Translations under genes and position numbers: made by a program
In this document: positions 1 to 12,400 of the stretch, piece by piece
How positions within the stretch are numbered: the first letter of the stretch is position 1
How the letters are laid out: each line of letters begins with the position of its first letter
Assembly (NCBI GenBank): GCA_006937955.1
Contig: SSNP01000011.1
Location: forward strand, 865,994-929,993
DNA: 64,000 bases
Direction of reading: 5' to 3'
DNA from: Pachypanchax playfairii
Taxonomy: Eukaryota > Chordata > Actinopteri > Cyprinodontiformes > Aplocheilidae
The notes under the pieces: generated by a model
Told to the model about the DNA's origin: nothing
Databases searched by the model: none
What the model saw: only the letters and a program-made list of their open reading frames with translations

Positions 1-222
1 CGAGCCTGTCCAGGTCCTGACCCTAGGCCCTGACCCGCTTGTTGGCTAGGGGAGGGGGAATGGGTTGAAACTGGTCCGCTGGGGAAACGGATTGTCAGCG
101 GGTTGAATGGAAAAGGAGTTGGTGTTGAACCTGCAGAAAGAAAAACTGAATGAGTTCCAGATGACATCTTTAGTCACATGACTCAACACACAGTCAGCTG
201 GTGGAATAAAACGCTCAGACAC
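1..222 (-). other. start of the intron after exon 44
   Basis: Intronic; no coding match, no splice acceptor followed by the expected PFPYNPL sequence. Slightly GC-richer than the rest. Confidence 0.7.
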
Positions 223-405
223 CTGCGGACAAGGGCCGGTCCTCCCACACACGGTTGGTGAGCGGAGTTCGTCTGTTGCAGTCTCCCTCTGAATGAACAG
301 AAGACACAGATGAAGGTCTCTCACTGCCAGACTGACCCGGTCCCGGGGACTTGGCCTTGCGTCCATTAGAGCGCCCACCGCTGCCCTTTGAGGATTTGGA
401 GACAC
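223..405 (-). CDS. ncor2: ncor2 coding exon 44 (last visible)
   Basis: VSKSSKGSGGRSNGRKAKSP, then SVSSVHSEGDCNRRTPLTNR and VWEDRPLSAG, ending phase 1 at a GTGTCT donor. In human the next exon encodes the final PFPYNPL and YETLSDSE parts, which are not in this window. Confidence 0.97.
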
Positions 406-3400
406 CTGTAAACAAACAAAAATCAGATGGAAAACAATCGATTCATTCACGGATATTGAGGCTCCAACACCAGGATTCATTAGATGCAGACTGATCCACT
501 GAGTGGAGGGCTCAAACAACTGAGACAAACAGTCCCAAAAAATACAAACAATGTATTTAAAATAAGTTGAATTCATCAGTGTTTACAGAAGGAGCACCTT
601 GTGAGAACGCGTCTTCGTTCCGTCCATCTGCAGACCCAGCAGAACCTGTCGGGTTGGATGGCGAGCGCTCCTCAGATGAATCATCGTACTTCCCCATCAA
701 GGCCTTTCTGATAATGGCCTCCAAGCCGATGGAGTTCCCCGGCGTCTCCGGAGCTGGGTGACTGCGCACGCTCACGGCTCCTGCAAGAGGAAGTAAAGTT
801 TGATGGTGGATGACAGAGTGGGAACCGTATGACATCAGCACAAACAGCAGCTGTCATCGAGATCAGATGAACGACTTCAGTTTCTTATCTTTGATCCATG
901 TATGGACATCATTACCTGAAGTTGTGGACGCTGGCATGTTAAAGATTTCTGTTCCTGGCTGTCCAGCGTCTACAATCAAATAAATTAATAAATCATTCTT
1001 ATTTTGATGTTTGTTTTCACTGCTGTGCTGAAGTCAGACTCACTGAAATCACTGTCAGTTCCAACCACAGTCATCTTCTTGATCATCTCCTGTTTCTTGG
1101 ACTTCACGATGGCCGAGGTGTTCTCCGTTAGCTTGCTGAAGAAAGCTGGAGGCTGAGCGGCGTTGGGAGGAGAGCGAGAACCCAGTCTGCAGGAAGGAAC
1201 GGAGTCACATTCACAAAAATCTAAAATGTTTCTGCAAAAACTTATGTTGAGGCGGCATTATGTTAGAATAAATTCCTATAAATAAAAGTAATAAGTCCTG
1301 AGCTTCAAGCCATCAGGGATATCTGTTATTGTATCGTTACGTGTGTAAACTCTGTGTTTCTGACTGATGCTCTACATACTGAGTGAGTGAACGTTTGTGC
1401 ACATGCTCAGACGCAGGTGGACTCACCCTTGCTCCCCCTGCTCGTTGGGGTAACAAGCTCCTCCCTGCATGTCTGGTTCAGAGTTGGATCCAGGAGGAGA
1501 CACTGGTTCAATACCATCATTAGACAGATTGACAGGTGAAGACTTGGGCTGAGTGGGAGACCTACAGACCAAACAGAGACAGAGTTACTGTTTTCAACCA
1601 TTTGAAGCACCATAATAAAAGATCAGTGACTCCTACCGGTCTCTGTTGCATTCTCCGAGACTCTCTGGATATCTGGAGCCTTGGGCAGATTCCTGTGAAG
1701 TGGACGGTGGCTGGGAGGCACTAGGTGGACGGGTCAAGTCCAGGATAGGTGAGCCGCGATAGCTTTGCTGCTGGCTCTGCCTGGTGTAGTCTTTAGTTAT
1801 CACTTCCTGTTTGTACAGAAACATCCCAGATGGGTTTCTCTTCACATTGACTCAGTTTTCTTTTTATTTCATTCTTGTGTCAGTTTATTAATCATGACTT
1901 GTTATTTTGGACTTACGCTGATGTGCTGCGCCAGAGTGACCACCCTTTGGCTGCCTTTGATGGAGGCCAGGGGCTGCTGGCCTGGAGACAATCGCTCCTC
2001 TGAAGGGGGACGGTAGAGACCGTGTGGTGAGGCTGAAAGTCAAATTCAAACAAACATACATGTGCACACACACAAACACACATCCACACGACTTCAAGTT
2101 AGCTTTGGCTGTAAATTGGAAATAAATCACATCCAAATAAAATCTGACAACGTCTGAATTATCAGAACAGAAAAACTAAAAGTTTCTAACGCCGATCACC
2201 TGACATCACTTCTCATAAATTATTTGCATATATACACACAAGACCTTGCGAGTAGAACTTTGACCAGAAAAGATGCTAAAATTATCGGTTGTTTTGCATC
2301 AGTGACTCATGACTGAAAGGAGAAAAGTTTCTACCAGACGTATAAAGAAGCAGAAACTTACAGTTTCTCAAACAGACAGAATGAAAAGATACAAATCATT
2401 AATAATAATTTCAAAAATAAACATAATTTGGATTTGCATACGTCTCACACTGCAGGTTTCATCTCACAGGAGGATGTATATTCAGTGTGGGGGGGGTTAG
2501 ATTGACCATAAAATCAAGCCTCCCTGGAGGAAACGTGACACTTTGTTGAAGCTCATTTCAACAGCACCTCACGATCTCCTAAAACAATCCTCTGTTGTCC
2601 TTCACATTAGTTTGTGAATGCATGAGAGAAGCTAATGTCTCTAAAGTCAGAAAGGAAGCTTCCTGTCAGCTGATTCATATTCATGGGAAACACTCACGTG
2701 CAGTAAATTGCTCTAAAGTGCTGTAAAAATGCACGATTCTGGAAGCAGAAAATTTGAAAAAATCATAGTCAAAATGTTAAACTTTCAGTTTTGATTAGGA
2801 GAAATGTTGCAGTGTTGAAAAAAGAAAAAACAAAACAAAAGGATATCAGCATCAATTACAGGGAGCCATCAACAGGAACATGCAGAGAAGCTGTAGAACC
2901 CCCCCCCACTGAGGGCTGAGAAACATGTAATTTCCCTCTGCAACACCGGTGTTCTTTGGGACCCCAGGGAAACCATGTGGCAGTTGATCAAATATTCTAC
3001 ATTTGAACCAAACTGTGCCAAATTAAATTTGCACTAAAGAAAAAACCACCAAGATCTTAAAGCCAATTTGTATCAATTCTATTAACGTGATATTAAAAAA
3101 TAAATATTCCCTTCAATTCATTTGCAAAAGTTGAAAAATTCTGTTTAAAAGAAGTTGTCTAATGAGAGGGAGGAGGGGTGTCACATGATCAATTCAAATT
3201 GATCTGCGATGAAAAAGAAAATGGTGAAGGATGCTCTGCCTCTGAGCCCCGCTAGCTTCAGCTACCATAAAGGACAACCAGGATCTTCTAAAAGAAAAAA
3301 TGTAGTTTTTGGTGAGTTGTACTTCAAAAGATGCTCTATTAACAGTATAAAGTCTGTTTGGTAGTTTCATCTGTTCCAGTCCAATTTTAGAAGCCAGATC

Positions 3401-6400
3401 AGTGATTTTTCAGAGACCCTTGGTGGTCGTTCAATTCATCAAGAAAAACTACCAAAAAAAGCAACAAATTGCAGCTCTGAAAAAAAAAACAAAAAAATGG
3501 AAATGAATTGAGCTGATCTGATAATGCCAATCACCACAGCGTGCAATAGGCCACAGACTGACGAGGGAAGGTCTGGGTGATGGGGGACCCCTGGGATCCA
3601 GAGCGTCTTACCATTAATGGCGCTGCTGGCAACAAGCGAGCCCGTCTCTGGCATCCCCGTTTCACAAGAAATTTGACGCATAATAATTGCGTTTATGAAG
3701 TTGGCCGCAGTCATGGTGGTCTTACCGAGTGATCGGAGCTCTTGTTCCTGAATGGACATCGGTTTGTTTTGAGTCTTTTCTCTACTGGGTGTGCCGCTTT
3801 CTTCACGGCCTGAGGAGTTATCCGACTGGGGAGGCAGCAGGTGTTGGGGACGGCCTGAAGCCAGGGGATAGGAACTGGGATATATCCCTCCAGGGCTAGT
3901 GCTGGAAAGCTTGGGGTCAGATTTAATGGGGGGTCCGTGCTGGTCCTGCATGTGTTTGGGTAGACCCCCCCTGGGTTTGCCTCCATCACGACTCTGCTCT
4001 TTGGCAACACTTGAGTCCATGGCAGGTGGGTAGCCTTCTGGAGGCACACCTGTCCTTTGGAAGGAGCCGGGATAACCTTGGTAACGAGATGACCCCGAGG
4101 GCATGGACCTGGCAGGACATCCAACACGTTAAATAAACGTGGCAATAAGCATCACAAATAAATGAGCCACAACTAGAAATCCAATTACAATCTAGTTTAC
4201 CTTAACACAGACGAGTGTTCGCTGACAGAATGACTTTTACTCCCAGTGTTGTGCAGCACACTGGGCCTCTGCTGCACGTTCTCCTGGGTCCGAGGCGACA
4301 CTGGGGAGTGCTGAAGGCTGTATGGCTGAGATGCAGGTCTGCTGCTGCTGCTAGACAAGCTGTGTTCTGTACCTGATAAACCCACACCAGTATATTAACA
4401 TATTAATTCAATATGTCTTGTTACTATTCGGCAGCACAGATGAGACATAAATAACTGATACCTGGTCGCCAGATCGGGGCGTGTTCAACATTTCCTAAAG
4501 TTCCGCCCTTCTCTCTCTCCCGATCCCGGTCTCTCTCTCTTTCTCGATCCTTTTCTCGTTCCCTCTCTCGTTCTCTTTCCCTGTCCCGTTCACGCTCTCT
4601 CTCTCTGTCTCGTTCGCGGTCTCTTTCCCGCTCACGGTCTGAAGACGAGGACGTATTTTGCATTTTGTTTATGTGTGACGGCCCAACTGTAAAAAAAGGA
4701 ATAAAGAACCCAGAATGAACACATTAAAGGTACAACATGGTCAAGATTTATCAGAGATACTTGTACTACCGGGGGAGATTGGTGAGGTGGTGTAAGGCCT
4801 GCTGGGGAAGGCGGTACTAGACCCAGGGATGTAAGTAATGCGATCCATTGTGGATCCGACTGTCGCTGGAGAGGGAGGGACCAGGACAGGTAAATGTGGC
4901 ACCTGAGAAAGATCGATGATCCCTGAGGAACAGAAGGGAGAGAAAAATCTATGAATCTGCTACGTTCAAAAAAATAAAGTCTGTTATTGTTCAGCTCTTT
5001 TTTTAATTTAACACTTCCATCAAACTGTGGAGATGTGATAAAAACTTATTTGGCATTTTGCTTTGGAACAAAAAAAACATCAAGTGTCTTTGCAATCTGC
5101 AACCAACTGTTGCAAAAATGCACTCGTGTCCTCAGATGCCCTCTGTTAGAATGAACGCAAAGCTGCTTTCTGAAGCTGAAAACATCACATACAAGATTTC
5201 ATTTTGATTTGACTTTCTCACTTCTCAAATGAGTCTGAAGCTTTTTTTCTCTCAACTGTATCTTCAGAATGTAGAAAAAATGAATTCCTTTTAGTCAATT
5301 CAGTCAGTATAGCACAGTGTTGGATATCAACCTTTATGTCGGGGCTGCAGACACCTCTAATCACGCCTTTAGGAAGCCTTGACACCCTCAGACCTCCGAG
5401 CTGAGACACACCCTCAGACCTCCGAGCTGAGGGACAGCTGAGACACACCCTCAGACCTCCGAGCTGAGGGACAGCTGAGACACACCCTCAGACCTCCGAG
5501 CTGAGGGACAGCCTCAGACCTCCGAGCTGAGGGACAGCCTCAGACCTCCGAGCTGAGGGACAGCTGAGGGACAGCCTCAGACCTCCGAGCTGAGGGACAG
5601 CTGAGGGACAGCCTCAGACCTCCGAGCTGAGGGACACCCTCAGACCTCCGGGCTGAGGGACAGCCTCAGACCTCCGAGCTGAGGGACAGCCTCAGACCTC
5701 CGAGCTGAGGGACAGCTGAGGGACACCCTCAGACCTCCGAGCTGAGGGACAGCTGAGGGACAGCCTCAGACCTCCGAGCTGAGGGACAGCCTCAGACCTC
5801 CGAGCTGAGGGACACCTTCAGACCTACGAGCGGAGGGACAGCAAAACAGCCTCTCATCTGTTGTTACCAACACTTTCTCAGGAGCAACTGCATCACAGCC
5901 TCCCAAGCTTAAGTCCCCCATTTACACAGTTTCAAGTATCACTACTATTTGGACTCAGAAATCTAAACCAAAATGTCGAGTGCCAAAAAGTCAAAGGACA
6001 ATGCACCTCTCAGGTACGCACAGGAGCAGGACCTCCCTGCAGACTGCTTCAGGTGAGTCGCCTGTGAATGCTTCTTTCTCATTGGCCATTGCCATGGGTT
6101 CTCAGTAGGAGTTCCAGGTGAGACAGCTGATTGATTTGCAACATTCGATCTCAGAGGACCTGAGTATGAGTACTCATAAGTACCTGGTCTTGTCCTTTGG
6201 ACTGTAATTTGCTCTCTGCACCTTTAAAAAAAATGTGTTGAGGCAGCATGAGCTTCTCTCAGAGGAAAGGACGTCCGTATCCTGGCTGGATGATTGGGCT
6301 CTGACAGCGAGCTCCAGAAAGCCGCTAACAGAACAGCTGTTGCAGGTTCTGTTGAATATTTAATCTTTGGGTTACTCTGTGACTTTCCAAATGAGTTCTC

Positions 6401-9400
6401 TGACCCCGAGTCAGCAGTTTTTATTTGTGGGGCTGGAAACAGGCTCTCTGTTGGCTTGAGCATGTCTTTCAGAACAGTTTCATTCGGAACACAAACTGCA
6501 GTTTCAGATATTTTTGCAGCTGACAGCATGATATGCTTCTATGATCACCGTGGTGCAACTCGACTTATTAAAAACATGCACATCCTTTTCAGTGCTCTTA
6601 ACTGCTGTGCACCACGTTACCTCTAAAATGTGCCAACACTGACTCCCACTTGCATTTCCACGTTTGGAGGAAACCTGGTTTACTATGTAGAATTATTAGC
6701 AGGTTTGCTAGTTCCAAGTAATTTTTTGGAAGGATCAGATGAACCACTCACTGTATTCTGATTATAACAAAACACCACAACACTGTCTTAAATAAGCAGA
6801 CATTTACTTCCCAGTGACACAATTGGACCTGAACTGGAGGATAAAGCGCAGTCCTAAGGGCTTGTATGGAGGTGCTCAGAATTATGAGCCTTCATTTGTT
6901 ACATCTATGTTATAAACTCTAAATGAGGCTTTGTTATTTTAATTTGCTGCTTCGTTCTGAGTTTGGCCCGTCTTGTTTTCATCCCTGATTCTGATAAAAT
7001 CCAAACTCTAACCTTATTTGGAAGTAAAGAACAGTTTTCTAAACAACTGGAAGAGGTTATACATGAAATAGAAAAAAGTGTGAGAGCTGATTAAAGAGCA
7101 CCAGTTTTACCACGTGAGGATGCAGGGTAGGGCAGAGAAAGAGGCGGGTCTCGAGGTGCTAAGCCTCTAAGCAGGTCTGAGCGCTGAGCTGCCATGGCAG
7201 CAGCAGCAGGCCACTGGTGCATCTGCTGAGAGGTGATGTAGTCGTTGAGCAGAGTCTGGCGGTTCTCTAGGGCTGCCGTGTCAGGAAAGCCACGGATGAG
7301 GTAGGGGTAAGAATGAGGGTAGGCCGGATTGGGAGCTAAGTGGCGAGGCAAGTAGTAGGCAGCTGTGTATGAAGAGAGATATATGTTAGAAAACCATACT
7401 ACAAATAAAAACTTAACACTGGTCTTATCTGGGCTAAATTACATTCATACGTCAGCAGATGAAAAACCTGAGTGAGTATTGATATTTTTTAGCAGAATTT
7501 TGACTGTGGATGCACCTGGGTCGATGGGGAGACCACGAGGCAACGTTCCAGGATCAAAAGTTATGGGGATTGGACGATACATGTCGGAAGCTCCGAGGCC
7601 CTGCAGTAGACGCTCATAGGCCTGCTGATCTGCCACACCAGAGAGGGGTGATTTGGTGGCACTCATCTCCCTCGGAGTCGGTGTAGCTTTACGCTCTTGA
7701 GGAGGATTCTTTCCAGAACCTGGAATAAAAACACAGAAAATGTTTTTTTAGCTCATGAGATGAGGAATAAAATATGCAATATATATCTTTTAAAATTAGA
7801 TTCTCATGAAGAACAGATACTCTACATGTTTGTATATAATTTGGCAGACACAAGAGTTTACAATAATACATATACCCCATATTTCTATTACAAAAATCAA
7901 TATCTGAGATGTGTGAGATATACACACCCTCATGTTGCCTTTGGCCTGCCTCCCTAGGCAGCGGGGAGCCACGATGTGGTGGTCCAGGATAAGGAGTCCT
8001 TAAGCTGGCTTTGTCCTCATAACTCATTGGGCTGTGATGGGCTTTGCCTCCCTGTTCAGACGTCAGGGTAAGCGGAGAGGAGCGGGTTAGAGGGCTTGCT
8101 GTACTGACCACAGCGCTGGGCCGCCCTTTAGGCACCTCCTCATACCGACCCCTCTCAGCACGCATTTCCAGGTGGGGGGCTGAACTCTGATAAGATCGTG
8201 GTGAGTTGGCTATAATGGAACGGACATCGTGACGTTTCCCTGAACCAACTGCATCCTGATTCACGGGTGAATCCGGAGGAGAGAGACAACAAGATGGATT
8301 AGTTCAGAATAATAATTGGAGGAATAACCTCTGCATGTTGTATTATCATGTGTATACCGATGCAATGATGCCCTCCTTAGCAGATTGTCTGGGTTCGTCA
8401 CTTGGAATGAGGTGGATGGAGCGTCTACCCTCCTTCACAGTGGGCACTATGGTCTCTCTGCTTTTCATTGGGTCAGACAGTGAACTGGCCCCACGAGGTG
8501 GAGAGGCCTCTTGCTTCATCTTCGCTTCCCTCCTCAAGCAGCCATCCTGAGGGTCTTGATGACGAGGTATGCCTGAGAAGATGATCATAATTCACTGTAA
8601 ATACTATAAAAGAAATAAATGTTAGGTTTGTGATCTATTTTTTTCATCTACCTTGTGAGATGGAGCCTCGGATGTGATGAGCATCCTTATAAGATGTATG
8701 ATGTGGACTGTCCCGATCATGAGGCATGGCTCGACCAATCAGACCTGACAGAGTTGGAAGGAAGAGAGGTTAGACTTACGACTACAGTAAATACATTTAC
8801 ATTATAATTTAGTGCAAAATATTATTTAAAATGTTTGTTGGATCCACTCTTGCCTTCACAACTAGCAGTAGACAGTGATTCCCTCATAGGAAGCCCCCTG
8901 CCTCCTTCCATGACGTCATAAGAACGTTTCAGGCTTAAAATTTCAGCAGCCTGCCCCAAACCTCTACTCTCATCTTTAGAGGTCTGAGATGGCAAACCTA
9001 AAAAAGTCAAAGATATCTATCTTTTAACATGAACAGTTACAAATAAAGGATACTGCTTGCAAGGCGAGCTGGATGAAATCATCTTATCACATATCACTAT
9101 AGCCGATGTACTCACGGTCAAAGGTGAGGATGTGTCCGCCGGCGCTCTCGTAGACCACATGTGTTTTAGTGAGAGCCTCATCCCGCTCCCGCTCAGCTCT
9201 GCTTGAACTGTCCTCCGTGATTAAACGTGTTATTGTTCCCTTATACAGCACATCTGCTGGTGTCCCCTATTGAGATAATGAGAAGAAGAAATCAGGCATA
9301 AACTTTGTTGTCATTCCTGAGAGCTGCACATGGAAGAAAGAGTGTGATCAGAACTTTGATTAGGAATGGATGCACAAGAGACCACAGTGCTACCTCCAAA

Positions 9401-12400
9401 CTCCATTAATGAGCCTCATTAATATCAAACTCTGCAATTTCCATCTTTTTGGTGGAACATCTGTTTAAAGAAATGACGTGTTAAAGAATTAAAAGAAAAA
9501 TCCTGGTTTTCGTGCCATGAAAAAACCCTTTTAACTGAAGTTTCTGGAAGCCTTATCAGGGGAGGAAGAGTTAAATCTGTTCATTTTTCACTTTAAACGA
9601 CTCAGACTTGAACTAATCTGAGTGCTCAGATGATTCTACCCTTGTACACAATATCCATGCTGAACCAGAGACTGAGTACAGAAATGCTTAATTGCTTTGT
9701 AACATGAGATGGACACAGTAACCTCATCTTGAAATAGATGAGATGATTAAAAACTTTGAAAGGTAAAGAAATCATCTCTCCAACACTTCCATTGTAGGAA
9801 GGGAGGTGGCAGATACCAGTGTTCATGACATACGAGACAGGAAATGCAACACTGAGGCTGTCTGCAATATGAAACCAAAAACAGACAATGGATCCACATC
9901 ATTTATACACCACCACACATATCAACAAGCTGACTCAGCAATGTTTGCACAGCATTTAAAATAAAGCAGACTCCTGAGACCCTGCTCAGATCTAGTGAAG
10001 TGAGGGACAACATCTGTTCTTCACTGACCGTTTAGACCGGAGGACTTCTGGGAAGATGGTGTTAAATGTGGAGCTAAAGGTCCAACAGAGGTCCTGTGAT
10101 GGACTTTTAAAAACTTTCATGACCACAAACAGTCCAATCAGTGCAGTTAAAGTAAATCTGACACATTCAAATATACACGTTTATTCATATGTACTGTCAC
10201 TTTAATAACAAATGAATAAACAATTCTATTCTCGTTTTGACTTGAAGCTGGGTCGTGCACCACTGAATAAGGAATGAACAAAGTACTTCTGAAGGAAACG
10301 TGCCGCATGTTTTATAAAAGTCTGGGACAAAGTGAGTTTTATTTCAGTCATGTGTTGGAGAAGCAGCTTTGAGCAAGCCAGAAAATGTGAACAACGTGAT
10401 AAAAAAAAGGACATTTCCATGCTAGTGAATTCATTAGAACCTTAGACTGGGTTGTAGAAAAAACAATGCTGTAGACCAGACCACAATTACACAACCGAAA
10501 TCCAAGATAGTAATAATGAGTCAGCAAAGTTCCCTTCATCACAGACTTTAGCTCGACTGAAATAAGGACCAACACAAGGCCACTTCCACCTTTATAGACA
10601 CCAATAAACAATAATAAACAGTCCTGCAGACATTCTGTAAAGCAAGTGAATGAGTATTTAACTCAGTACAACCTGGAAAAGAGGCAGAGCTACAAGAATA
10701 TGGAAGCAACAGCTAACAAGCAGCTTTATACTCTGCCCATGAGTCACATCCACAGTGATTGGTTAAAGGCTGATTGCACAAGTAGATGGTGAAAAGGAGC
10801 ACACTTCCACTTTGTGCAATTTAATTTAATTCCAGTCGATAATGCTTATTAGTCCTGAGGGAAACGAGCTGTTGTAGTAACTCATTAAGGTTGGAAGATG
10901 ATTCTTCTATGGAGATTCGTTTATCGAAAAGAGACTGTTTACTAAATCAAATGGCAACAACTAAAGCAGCTAGAACGCACATAGTGATTACACACATGAA
11001 CAATCTAGCTGCAAGCTACATAACAAGAGAGACTACGTGACGCCAATAACTCGTGTTTCCTTTTACTAATGTTGTAGGACGGACGACAGCCTCCTCGACT
11101 CTCTTCAAAGCTGTTTGAATGTGGAATCAGAGTGGGCATATCAGTGACTGGCTTCAGCCAGCATCTGAAGAGCACAGATAAATAAAAAAAGGGAGCAGAT
11201 GTGGTACAGTGTGTACCTGTTGCTAGGGCAACAGGGCCATTCAGAGCTGTGGTTATGTCACACAGCCAAAGAAATCTAGCAGCCACAGCTCTTCATTTGC
11301 TTCATGACCTCTCACCAGCAATATTCCTCTCCCTTTCATCATACGTACTAAATTCATATACAAACAAGCTGTTACATTCAAGTGTTTTGTGTTCAAAGGC
11401 CAAAGATTGCATCAGTTTTTGGGAAATTAGTGTGAACTATTAGAAAATGTGGGGGAGTTTTTGCTTGTCTGTGGATTGGTTGAACTTTAACACAGTTCAC
11501 AGTATTAGTTTCAGTTCAGTCTGTGGGTAAACAGTCCTTGGTAACTCATGCTGACTTTACAGATCTGTTTCTGCGCTATTACATGAAGAAATACACAAAA
11601 TATAAACTAAAGCAAATGAAGCAGCTCTCTTAAATGACACCAAAGGGCACCGCTTATCTGACTATATATCAGGAGTTACAGTGGTTCTTAAATTAAAGGA
11701 GGAAGTGAAATGTCTGTTGTGGTGAACTGCTGTCAGCAGAATAGTTTAATGCTCATCTAGCTAGTATCCTCTCAAAAAGACTGACGTTTAGCAAAAATAA
11801 AATGCTAGTTCACAGGTTTAAGCTCACCTGTGTAATGGAGCCCCCTCGGTAGGAAACTGCAGGATCTGGATGGATTCTGGTCCCTGGGATACCCTTTGTG
11901 ATGCTCCCCCCCTGGACAGCTAAAAGAGAAGATGAAAAGAGAAACATATCAGAAAGCTACAGAGTCAAAAACATAGACGTCAAAGAAGGAATCCTGTGAA
12001 GTTGAGACAAGAAATCACAGGTTAAATAACATTTAATGATGACCAGCCTCTCACTTAAAGCACTTTTTCTCATTCTTCACATCTTCTAAAGTCAGGTTCA
12101 ACAGGTTTGAGAGATTTTAAGTCACAATTCATTTAAACTGAGATTTAGGTCCAGTGTGGGTCAGTAAGAGACCACCATGTTACTTTAAAAGGAAGTAAAT
12201 ATATCTACATGAAAGTGTGTAGAAAATAGAAATACTAGTAATTTATGTTGTTAATCGTTGGCGTAGAAAAAAAATAAAAGACTGAAAATAAGTTTACACA
12301 ATTTGTTGGTGATCTTTCTATTCATGACAGGTAAAAAGGAATACTTGAGCACTAACCACGTCCAGAAGCACTATCATGAGGAGCCCCCTGAGACGGCAGA

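Noticed and set aside
3711..4145. 144-codon minus-strand frame overlapping exon 37
   Set aside because: Out of frame with the conserved SMRT peptide; shadow of exon 37.
5391..5846. CRISPR-like array of short repeats
   Set aside because: Units are tandem with no unique spacers, in a vertebrate intron; a minisatellite.
8846..8866. GT donors upstream of the GC donor of exon 28 (in AGTTGTGAAG)
   Set aside because: They break phase or remove the conserved Glu-Gly junction and have poor consensus.
8983..8986. Acceptor CTCAG|ACC for exon 28
   Set aside because: Phase 0, but exon 27 ends phase 1; the TTTTTAG acceptor at 8998 fits phase and adds LPSQ.
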